Assembly (NCBI GenBank): GCA_030641425.1
Contig: DAOWHM010000079.1
Span: 1 to 10,828 of the forward strand
Origin: Candidatus Bathyarchaeota archaeon
GTDB taxonomy: Archaea > Thermoproteota > Bathyarchaeia > Bathyarchaeales > SOJC01
Direction: 5' to 3'
DNA length: 10,828 bases
Position numbers and translations under genes: made by a program. The notes under the pieces were generated by a model, which did not search any database, was not told the origin of the DNA, and saw only the letters and a program-made list of their open reading frames with translations. Position 1 is the stretch's first letter. Every line of letters begins with the position of its first letter. This document shows positions 5,421 through 10,828 of this stretch, one piece after another.

Positions 5421-7067
5421 ATGGCTTATTTAACAACTCAAGGCGGACAACCAATATTAATCCTCAAAGAAGGAACAGGTCGAAGACGAGGACGAGAAGC
5501 TCAAAGAAACAACATAATGGCCGCACAAATAATAGGTGAAGTGTTACGGAGCACCCTTGGACCTCGCGGCATGGATAAGATGCTCATTGACTCTCTAGGC
5601 GACATAACAATAACCAACGACGGTGCAGCTATCCTCGACGAAGTGGATGTAGAACATCCAGCAGCAAAGATGATGGTTGAAGTAGCTAAAACACAAGATG
5701 ATATGGTAGGTGACGGAACAACAACTGCTGTGGTCTTCGCAGGTGAACTACTAAAGCGAGCAGAAGAACTCACAGATCAGAACATCCACCCCCTAATTGT
5801 AGTAAGTGGTTATCGGAAAGCAGCACTCAAAGCAGTTGAAACCCTCAACAAGATAGGCATCCCTGTAGACATAAACAACCGTTCAATCCTACGGAAAGTC
5901 GCATTAACTAGCATGGGAAGCAAAGCAGTGGGAGCTGCCAAAGAAGTCTTGGCTGATATCGCCATCGATGCGGTGAAGCAAATCTCAGAACAACGTGGCG
6001 ACAAATGGATAGCGGACATTGATAACATTCAGATCATCAAGAAGGAAGGTAAGAGTCTCTTCGACAGTCAGCTTGTTCATGGCATCATTGTCGACAAAGA
6101 AGTAGTCCATGTAGGAATGCCTAAAACTATAAAGAAAGCAAAGATCGCATTACTTGATTCTCCTCTAGAAGTTGAGAAGACAGAGTTCAGCGCTGAGATA
6201 AGAATCAAAGATCCAACTCAAATGCAAGCCTTTCTAGATCAAGAAACACGAATGATACAAAAGATGGTGAAGAAGATCACCGCTTCAGGCGCAAATGTCC
6301 TCTTCTGCCAAAAAGGAATAGACGACATGGCTCAACACTTCCTATCTAAGAAAGGAGTCCTCACAGCAAGGAGAGTCAAACAATCAGATATGGAAAAACT
6401 CTCACGGGCAACTGGCGGCACCATAGTCACAAACTTTGACGATCTGAAGCCAATGGACTTGGGAAAAGCGGGTATCGTGGAAGAACGCAAAGTCGGTGAT
6501 GATCAGATGATATTCGTGGAAGAATGCAAAAAACCCAAATCAGTCGCCATCCTGATACGTGCAGGTCTAGAACGCATGGTTGATGAAGCTGAACGTGCAA
6601 TGAACGACGCACTCTCCGTTGTCTCAGATGTCATAGAGAACAACAAAATCGTCCCAGGTGGAGGAGCTATCGAAGCTGAAGTGGCAAAAGTCATCCGTTC
6701 TTACGCGAAGAAAATAGGCGGTCGAGAACAACTAGCAATAGAAGCTTTCGCAGATTCTCTCGAGGTTATTCCCAAAGCTTTAGCTGAAAACGCTGGATTA
6801 GAACCTATTGACATCCTAGTAGGATTAAGATCTGCTCATGAGAAGCCGCGAGGCAGCCTTATGGGAGTAGACGTGTTCACAGGAGAGATCGCTAACATGC
6901 GTAGCAAGGGTGTAATAGAACCATTGGCAGTAAAGGTACAAGCTATAAAGTCTGCTTCTGAAGCCGCTTCTATGATACTGAGAATAGATGATGTAATCGC
7001 TGCAACAAAGCCCAAGGATACGAAAGGTCCAGGTGGTCCGCCGGAAGGCGGAGACGAGGAATACTAA
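5421..7067 (+). CDS. ths: thermosome subunit (group II chaperonin)
   Basis: 548 residues, full length for the family. It builds a double-ring cytoplasmic chamber that folds proteins with ATP. Conserved motifs are in order: [11 protein letters not shown] (45-55) and NDGAAIL (66-72) in the nucleotide pocket, GDGTTTAVV (97-105), the helical-protrusion region [12 protein letters not shown] (264-275) that forms the built-in lid, NDALSV (395-400) with the catalytic Asp at 396, and VPGGGAIE (411-418). The C-terminal tail is [13 protein letters not shown] and lacks the GGM repeats common in thermosomes. A 6-bp GNRA hairpin lies 12 bases before the stop and a T-tract follows it. It is divergent from the pilus operon and probably monocistronic with its own strong promoter. 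Only one subunit gene is in the window; other paralogues may exist elsewhere. Confidence 0.97.
   Translation: MAYLTTQGGQPILILKEGTGRRRGREAQRNNIMAAQIIGEVLRSTLGPRGMDKMLIDSLGDITITNDGAAILDEVDVEHPAAKMMVEVAKTQDDMVGDGTTTAVVFAGELLKRAEELTDQNIHPLIVVSGYRKAALKAVETLNKIGIPVDINNRSILRKVALTSMGSKAVGAAKEVLADIAIDAVKQISEQRGDKWIADIDNIQIIKKEGKSLFDSQLVHGIIVDKEVVHVGMPKTIKKAKIALLDSPLEVEKTEFSAEIRIKDPTQMQAFLDQETRMIQKMVKKITASGANVLFCQKGIDDMAQHFLSKKGVLTARRVKQSDMEKLSRATGGTIVTNFDDLKPMDLGKAGIVEERKVGDDQMIFVEECKKPKSVAILIRAGLERMVDEAERAMNDALSVVSDVIENNKIVPGGGAIEAEVAKVIRSYAKKIGGREQLAIEAFADSLEVIPKALAENAGLEPIDILVGLRSAHEKPRGSLMGVDVFTGEIANMRSKGVIEPLAVKVQAIKSASEAASMILRIDDVIAATKPKDTKGPGGPPEGGDEEY
7037..7052 (+). other. 6-bp stem with a GGAA tetraloop before the thermosome stop
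   Basis: TCCGCC (7037-7042) and GGCGGA (7047-7052) pair perfectly around a GGAA loop, which fits GNRA. The hairpin lies in the Gly/Pro-coding tail, ends 12 bases before the stop codon, and is followed 24 bases later by a T-tract. GC-rich Gly/Pro codons make such pairing more likely by chance. Confidence 0.4.
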
Positions 7068-7076
7068 GCATCTCCT

Positions 7077-7088
7077 CTTCTTTTTTCT
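7077..7088 (+). terminator. T-tract terminator of the thermosome gene
   Basis: A pyrimidine run CTTCTTTTTTCT starts 10 bases after the stop codon, the kind of T-rich signal at which archaeal RNA polymerase stops. A second T6 run at 7118-7123 could serve as back-up. Confidence 0.55.
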
Positions 7089-7168
7089 CAATTAAACATC
7101 TAAGCATCGCTATAACATTTTTTCTGCAAAAAGTATTCTTTCATAGGAAAGTAAGCTTGTTCTTTTAG

Positions 7169-7174
7169 AAAAAA
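7169..7174 (-). terminator. T6 terminator of the split-barrel protein gene
   Basis: On the minus strand a T6 run begins 23 bases past the stop at 7197, within a TTCTTTT/AAAAAAG near-palindrome. A further T5 run lies at 7128-7132. Both fit archaeal T-tract termination. Confidence 0.4.
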
Positions 7175-7196
7175 GTGCTTTGATAGAGTGTTAACT

Positions 7197-7628
7197 CTAG
7201 AGTTTCAGTTTGATTGCTTGCATACTACCAGGTTTCATGTACTCAAAGCTTGTTGGTTGCAGCTCGATTAGCGTATAACTCGGATCTTCAGGGTTACCCC
7301 AGTATTCTTTGAGAAAAGATATGTTATTGTAGACGTGAATCTTAACATCTTTCTCCGTTACTATTTGAGCCAAGCATTCAGTTCTGATTGTTCCCTTTGA
7401 CCCATCTTTCTCAACCACTAGGCAGAACTCTACCTTAGGATTCTGTCTTATTTGATGAACTTTTGCGTCACTAGTTCCAGTAGCAACGAAAAATCGGCTC
7501 ATTGTGTAGATGAGCGTCACAGGTCTGAGTCTTGGTTGATCTCTGTCTGCTGTAGCGAGAAAAATATGTTGTTGCTCACTGAAGTTCCCCCAGATTTCCT
7601 GCAATATTTCATCTTCATTGACACCCAA
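7197..7628 (-). CDS. pyridoxamine 5'-phosphate oxidase-like FMN-binding split-barrel protein
   Basis: 143 residues, typical of the single-domain PNPOx-like family. After a short helix (residues 5-17) comes the split barrel: QHIFLATADRDQPRLRPVTLIY (20-41), the strand FFVATGTSDAKVHQIRQNPKVEFCL (46-70) with the conserved K56 and NPKV, and later strands ending in YTLIELQPTSFEYM (118-131). These proteins bind FMN, F420 or heme and carry out redox reactions; the substrate cannot be told here, and true pyridoxamine oxidase is unlikely because the dimer-lengthening C-terminal domain is absent. The start is a TTG at 7628 with GAGG 8 bases upstream; the nearby ATG is out of frame and stops after six codons. 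It is divergent from the aminopeptidase gene and its TATA-like element is at 7685-7695. Confidence 0.8.
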   Translation of the reverse strand: MGVNEDEILQEIWGNFSEQQHIFLATADRDQPRLRPVTLIYTMSRFFVATGTSDAKVHQIRQNPKVEFCLVVEKDGSKGTIRTECLAQIVTEKDVKIHVYNNISFLKEYWGNPEDPSYTLIELQPTSFEYMKPGSMQAIKLKL

Positions 7629-7654
7629 ATATCATTCCTCAATGACTTCAAAGT

Positions 7655-7734
7655 TAAAGGATTAGAAGATGATTAGTGCTTTCAGGATATAAACGTTAGA
7701 TTGGCTTCTGCTCTCAAGATGCAAGTAAAGGATT
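7655..7734. repeat. 9-bp direct repeat flanking the shared TATA element
   Basis: TAAAGGATT occurs at 7655-7663 and again at 7726-7734, roughly equidistant from the TATA-like element at 7685-7695. It might be a regulator site used for both divergent genes. A 9-bp repeat in 150 bases of AT-rich DNA can also arise by chance. Confidence 0.3.
7685..7695. promoter_or_regulatory. shared TATA-like element between two divergent genes
   Basis: GGATATAAACG reads as a TATA-like element on both strands. Leftward it is about 62 bases before the TTG start of the split-barrel gene, predicting a leader of about 34 bases. Rightward it would give a leader of about 65-80 bases for the aminopeptidase gene. A weaker rightward alternative (CCTTATCTT, around 7752-7760) would make that transcript almost leaderless. 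Confidence 0.4.
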
Positions 7735-7781
7735 CTAGGTTCGGGTTGAAACCTTATCTTGATTTGCTGCCCTAATAGCAT

Positions 7782-8801
7782 GTGTGGATGATGTTCATGC
7801 TTGGTGATGAAGCAGCTGAAAATGCTATGAGTTGCGTTCTTGAAGCTGTTCGCGGAGAAAGGGTTGCCATAATTTGTGATGATAATAAACTGGATGTTGG
7901 ACACAGTTTTTCCAAGGGTGCCCTAGGTTTGGGGCTTTGGACTAGACTTGTAGTCTTGGATACGAGTGGTCCATTCAGAAAAAGAGTTCCAAGTCACCTG
8001 CTTGAAATCCTAAGTGGTCAGAAACCTGATCTGTACATCAACCTTTTACGAGGTGTAGGAGAGGAGACACCATTCAGAATTAAGCTCATACACCTGGAGA
8101 CTCGGGGTAAGAAAGCTCGTTTGGGTCACTGCCCTGGAGTAAACTTGGAGATGTTGACTAATGGAGCTTTGGCAATGAGTGTTAAAGAACATAAGAGCAT
8201 GCAACATTTCGCTAGAAGCCTCATTAGAAAATTAGGTCAGACGATAAGAGTTGAAGTTACATCTCCTTCAGGCACTGACCTCACATTTAGCACAGAGGGA
8301 AGGCCATTCTTCACTGACACTATTGTAGACTGGAAGGAGATGAAGTGGATGAACCTTCCGACTGGGGAGGTGATCGTTGCCCCTGTTGAGAACTCCTTGG
8401 AAGGAAAGCTCGTGTGTAACTTGGCTGTTGGCGGAATTGGACCATTAGAGAAACCTGTTGAGTTGAGTGTGGAAAGGGGAGCCGTGACAGCCATCGTTGC
8501 GGAGAGTGGAGAGGTTAAGGCGAGGGTTAAGAAAGCTTTGGAGACTGATGAGTGGGCAAAGGTCGTGGGAGAGTTCGCGTTAGGCATAAACCGCAAGGCT
8601 CGGTTGAAGGAGGAGTTCTTGGAGGCTGAGAAGGTTCTGGGCACAACTCATGTTGCTTTCGGGAACAATTTGGATATGACCGGTGGAAAGAATCCGTCAA
8701 GCAACCATACAGATTTCCTTTTCTCCAATCCAACTGTCAGGGCAATGAAGAAGAGTGGGGAAACAATAGTCATTCTGAAAGATGGCGAATTCATCAAATA
8801 A
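7782..8801 (+). CDS. M29-like metallo-aminopeptidase relative (leucyl aminopeptidase/aminopeptidase T group)
   Basis: 339 residues. The N-terminal half (about 1-130, with ERVAIICDD and an alternating alpha/beta pattern) and the C-terminal metal domain match the M29 aminopeptidase layout. Likely metal ligands are E196 in LPTGEV, E264 in GEFALGIN, H290 in HVAFGNN, and H309 and D311 in NHTDF. Their spacing agrees with characterised M29 enzymes. The catalytic Tyr expected seven residues after the first His is Leu297, so activity may be altered or lost. The family removes N-terminal amino acids from peptides in the cytoplasm. The longest start is a GTG at 7782; in-frame ATGs at 7788, 7791 and 7797 are alternatives, the last preceded by GGATGATG. 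It is shorter than bacterial M29 enzymes (around 410 residues), as expected for archaeal members, and stands alone. Confidence 0.8.
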   Translation: MWMMFMLGDEAAENAMSCVLEAVRGERVAIICDDNKLDVGHSFSKGALGLGLWTRLVVLDTSGPFRKRVPSHLLEILSGQKPDLYINLLRGVGEETPFRIKLIHLETRGKKARLGHCPGVNLEMLTNGALAMSVKEHKSMQHFARSLIRKLGQTIRVEVTSPSGTDLTFSTEGRPFFTDTIVDWKEMKWMNLPTGEVIVAPVENSLEGKLVCNLAVGGIGPLEKPVELSVERGAVTAIVAESGEVKARVKKALETDEWAKVVGEFALGINRKARLKEEFLEAEKVLGTTHVAFGNNLDMTGGKNPSSNHTDFLFSNPTVRAMKKSGETIVILKDGEFIK

Positions 8802-8853
8802 GCGTGCAGGAATTACTTCGGAACTGATGCGTGTATGAACAGTGCTTCTTTGA

Positions 8854-9030
8854 TTAAACTGGTTTTTGTTTCAGAACTTGATGACTTGAGATCATGGAGA
8901 TAAGTTCTCCAATACATGTAAGGATGTAGCCAATGCCTAAGCTTTCCAAGGTTGGTGAGTATTGAATACCGAGTACCGATGTGATCAGGATGAGAACTCC
9001 ATTCTGATAGACGAATATTGGTGAACTCAT
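8854..9030 (-). CDS. small two-helix membrane protein, 58 residues, family unknown
   Basis: Reading leftward from the ATG at 9030 to the TAA at 8854 gives 58 residues. Residues 4-21 (PIFVYQNGVLILITSVLG) and about 31-48 (LGIGYILTCIGELISMIS) are two hydrophobic helices joined by a short polar turn with QYSPTLES, and the tail QVLKQKPV is basic. GGTG lies 8 bases before the ATG, and a TATA-like CATAAAATC at 9096-9104 sits about 70 bases upstream, the same spacing as the other promoters here. A longer open frame of 106 codons on the same strand (8813-9133) covers it in another frame, but its product is an irregular mix rich in His, Trp and Ser. I do not recognise the family. The frame is also open for about 20 codons upstream without a usual start, so this could be the remnant of a longer gene. 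Confidence 0.5.
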   Translation of the reverse strand: MSSPIFVYQNGVLILITSVLGIQYSPTLESLGIGYILTCIGELISMISSHQVLKQKPV

Positions 9031-9095
9031 AAGGATTACACCGATAAGGCTGCGTCCAGATGCGTTCCAAATCCTGATGCAGCTGTTGTGCTAAA

Positions 9096-9104
9096 GATTT
9101 TATG
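9096..9104 (-). promoter_or_regulatory. TATA-like element for the small membrane protein
   Basis: On the minus strand this reads CATAAAATC, centred 70 bases before the ATG at 9030, implying a leader of about 40 bases. On the plus strand the same bases read GATTTTATG, which could also serve the transporter starting at 9143. Confidence 0.3.
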
Positions 9105-9142
9105 TCGTTCAACAATACTAGACTGCCTATCATGGGAACAGT

Positions 9143-10312
9143 GTGTTTATCGTGAAAGAAGGCTTCAAGATTGAATTGCTTTTCTTATGTATCTCTCATA
9201 CTATGCTTCATGTTTACACACAACTACCCCTCGCGCTCCTACCTATCCTAATCGATGAATATGGATTATCTATTCTCATTGCAGGTATCATCGTCTCTAT
9301 TCCACGAGTTTTCTCACTGGTTTTTTCGATTCCAAGCGGTCTACTTGCCGATCGCTTGAGTCACACTAAGCTCATCTCTTTCAGTTTGTTTCTGCAGCTG
9401 TTGGGAGCTTCTTTGATTATGCTGCTTCCTACGGTGGAGATTATTGTTCTCTGTTTTTCCTTAACTGCGCTCTCTTCAACCTTTTATCATCCGCCAGCTT
9501 TGAGTGCAACCACCAACATTTCACCTTCAAATTTTCTGAGTAGAGGGTTAGGTTTTCATGGCGCAAGTGGCACTTTGGGAATTGCTCTGGGACCTATCAC
9601 ATTAGGGTTTATCCTAAGTTGGCTTGAATGGAGATATGCGTATCTAGTTTGGGTTGTTCCGATTTTTGTGGTTGCAGTTGTTGCTTTTTTTGTGAATCTA
9701 AAAGAACCTTCTTCTGTGGATCATGATGAGAATAAAGGGAAAAGTCTGACGACGCCGCTTAAAGATGTTTTATCTCTCACTTTCTTGTCTCTGCTTTTAC
9801 TAATGCTTTTCAGAAGCGCTGCTGGTGGAACAATTTCAACATATTTAACAACCTACCTCACTGAGAGTAAAGGGTTGGATGCAGGTTTGGCAAGCATCAT
9901 ATTCGGTTTAAGTCCTTTGATTGGTTTGACAAGTGTCATTATAGGAGGTTATGTAGGGGACAAGTTAGGATGGAGGAAGTCTCTTACGACGATTATTTCA
10001 GTAGTGACTCTCGCATTATTCTGCATGTTTCTTTCAGCCTCACCAATTCAAACAGTGCTTTTTTATCTGGTTTATGGTTTCTTCAACATTATGACCATGC
10101 CCATCACCACTTCATTAGTCGCAAGCATCATACCACCGAAATCAAGAGGAACTGCCTATAGCCTACAGTTTATTCCCATGAGCATCATAGGCATAGTGAT
10201 GCCCGTTGTATTGGGCATTTTAATCAGTTTTCTGGATGTTTGGATAATCTTCCCCATAGCAATAGTCTTCTACATCATTGTTCTTGTTTTCACTCAAGTT
10301 CTGAAGATGTAG
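9143..10312 (+). CDS. major facilitator superfamily transporter, 12 membrane helices
   Basis: 389 residues, almost wholly hydrophobic, in two six-helix halves joined by a charged cytoplasmic loop at about 186-206 (EPSSVDHDENKGK). MFS motif A appears between helices 2 and 3 as GLLADRLSHTK (66-76) and again in the second half as GGYVGDKLGWRK (268-279). FYHPPALSAT (114-123) in helix 4 and the glycine-rich GFHGASGTLGIALGP (137-151) in helix 5 resemble drug-efflux members such as the fosmidomycin-resistance group. It probably exports or exchanges a small solute using the ion gradient; the substrate cannot be told. The start is a GTG at 9143, with another in-frame GTG at 9152 as an alternative; no good Shine-Dalgarno site is seen. 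It stands alone and converges on the radical SAM gene. Confidence 0.88.
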   Translation: MFIVKEGFKIELLFLCISHTMLHVYTQLPLALLPILIDEYGLSILIAGIIVSIPRVFSLVFSIPSGLLADRLSHTKLISFSLFLQLLGASLIMLLPTVEIIVLCFSLTALSSTFYHPPALSATTNISPSNFLSRGLGFHGASGTLGIALGPITLGFILSWLEWRYAYLVWVVPIFVVAVVAFFVNLKEPSSVDHDENKGKSLTTPLKDVLSLTFLSLLLLMLFRSAAGGTISTYLTTYLTESKGLDAGLASIIFGLSPLIGLTSVIIGGYVGDKLGWRKSLTTIISVVTLALFCMFLSASPIQTVLFYLVYGFFNIMTMPITTSLVASIIPPKSRGTAYSLQFIPMSIIGIVMPVVLGILISFLDVWIIFPIAIVFYIIVLVFTQVLKM

Positions 10313-10338
10313 AATGCAAGGAAAAACTCCAGCGCAAA

Positions 10339-10369
10339 ATCAATGCCAACATAAGGGGCAGTCATTGAT
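10339..10369. terminator. hairpin between convergent genes, possible bidirectional terminator
   Basis: ATCAATG (10339-10345) and CATTGAT (10363-10369) form a perfect 7-bp stem with a 17-base loop. On the plus strand it is followed by a CTTTT run at 10377-10381; on the minus strand it runs straight into TTTT. It lies between the stop codons of the transporter and the radical SAM gene and could end both transcripts. Confidence 0.35.
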
Positions 10370-10409
10370 CCAAAATCTTTTAACTAACCAATCTATGAAT
10401 GAACTTTCC

Positions 10410-10828
10410 TTAAACTCCATACATTTGATTTGGAGCAAGAATTTCGGGAAATTTCTTTCTTAGCCTTAATCGAGTACAATAGCATAGGTGACACGCATCT
10501 ACATAGCTTTCTTCGTGTTCAACTTGGTATTCTCTAACAAGTTCAGCCGGACCGCCTCTCAGAATCGGCCCACATACCGGATGCTTTTCCGGGTTGAAAT
10601 TGATGAATAATTCAGATAGCGGAGTTCTCTTTATATTGCCTATTGTAATGCCTTGACAAACGTGAACATAGCCAAAAGGGTCAATATGAACTCGACTTTG
10701 GCTAGAAAAATCCTCGTCTAAACATTTATTGAATTCCGTCCAAGGTTTTGTGGGTAATCCTTCGATGAGAGTTTCTACAGCTCGACCTTTGAACAAAACT
10801 CTACCTTCAACAACAGGTTTGCCTTTCC
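10410..10828 (-). CDS. C-terminal part of a radical SAM protein with SPASM-like domain, cut by the window edge
   Basis: 138 residues are visible; the frame is open to the right edge, and a TTG at 10796 is probably internal, since the upstream residues KGKPVVEGRV read as ordinary protein. The visible part carries a SPASM-like auxiliary iron-sulfur region: a Cys at visible residue 35, IDPFGYVHVCQGITIGN (Cys57), CGPILRGGPAELV (Cys85) and DACHLCYCTRLRLRKKFPEIL (Cys112, 115, 117). The radical SAM core with its CX3CX2C motif would lie beyond the edge. Such proteins use S-adenosylmethionine and iron-sulfur clusters to modify peptides or small molecules; the substrate is unknown. The protein ends in LAPNQMYGV, complete at its C-terminus. 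It is convergent with the transporter, so no operon partner is visible. Confidence 0.72.
   Translation of the reverse strand, partial: KGKPVVEGRVLFKGRAVETLIEGLPTKPWTEFNKCLDEDFSSQSRVHIDPFGYVHVCQGITIGNIKRTPLSELFINFNPEKHPVCGPILRGGPAELVREYQVEHEESYVDACHLCYCTRLRLRKKFPEILAPNQMYGV

Noticed and set aside
5501..6028. Antisense open frames under the thermosome gene
   Set aside because: They are Ser/Ala-rich mirror frames of a strongly conserved gene, as expected from its codon pattern, and have no promoter or ribosome site.
6825..7091. 88-codon antisense frame over the thermosome 3' end
   Set aside because: It reads through the terminator region and consists of Arg, Tyr and Ser runs with no recognisable structure.
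8237..8733. Antisense open frames under the aminopeptidase gene
   Set aside because: They are shadows of a gene with clear family motifs, and their products are Ser/Thr/Pro-rich with no domain features.
8813..9133. 106-codon open frame on the minus strand between the aminopeptidase and the transporter
   Set aside because: Its translation is irregular, with many Trp, His and Ser and no helix or strand pattern, and no Shine-Dalgarno site. The overlapping 58-residue frame has a clean membrane-protein pattern.

Overview
The window looks like chromosome from a mesophilic-to-moderate archaeon of the TACK group, most plausibly Bathyarchaeia or a close relative. This is inferred from gene content, not a search: a group II chaperonin (thermosome), an archaeal class III-signal-peptide pilin with a Tad-like pilus machine, a TackOD1-type zinc-ribbon protein, and archaeal TATA boxes about 60-70 bases before most starts. 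No tRNA, rRNA, insertion sequence, phage gene or CRISPR array is visible.

Layout. (1) Bases 1-342: the first 14 codons of a leftward gene leave the left edge, followed by AT-rich non-coding DNA with a hairpin around a C4A9 tract and promoters for both directions. (2) 343-1365 (+): a 340-residue protein with twelve clustered Cys (TackOD1-like) and a C-terminal restriction-endonuclease-like fold that seems to have lost its catalytic residues. (3) 1429-5176 (-): a compact four-gene operon, read right to left: secretion ATPase (TadA), two membrane-platform proteins (TadB and TadC, T2SSF family) and a type IV pilin. The genes are joined by a TGATG junction, a stop codon buried in a Shine-Dalgarno site and a 6-base gap. 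(4) 5177-5420: a 244-base divergent promoter region with an 11-base inverted repeat, one arm of which carries the operon's TATA box. (5) 5421-7067 (+): thermosome subunit with a strong TATA box, Shine-Dalgarno site and T-tract terminator. (6) 7197-7628 (-) and 7782-8801 (+): a divergent pair, an FMN-binding split-barrel protein and an M29-like metallo-aminopeptidase relative. (7) 8854-9030 (-): an overlooked 58-residue two-helix membrane protein. (8) 9143-10312 (+): a 12-helix MFS transporter. (9) 10410-10828 (-): the C-terminal, SPASM-like part of a radical SAM protein cut by the right edge, convergent with the transporter and separated from it by a hairpin.

How they fit together. The only clear multi-gene system is the pilus operon: the ATPase drives the TadB/TadC platform, which assembles the single pilin encoded last. 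No prepilin peptidase is in the window, so it must come from elsewhere. The TackOD1/dead-nuclease protein converges on this operon and is the least characterised gene here; a regulatory link to the pilus is only a guess from position. The remaining genes look like independent housekeeping or accessory units.
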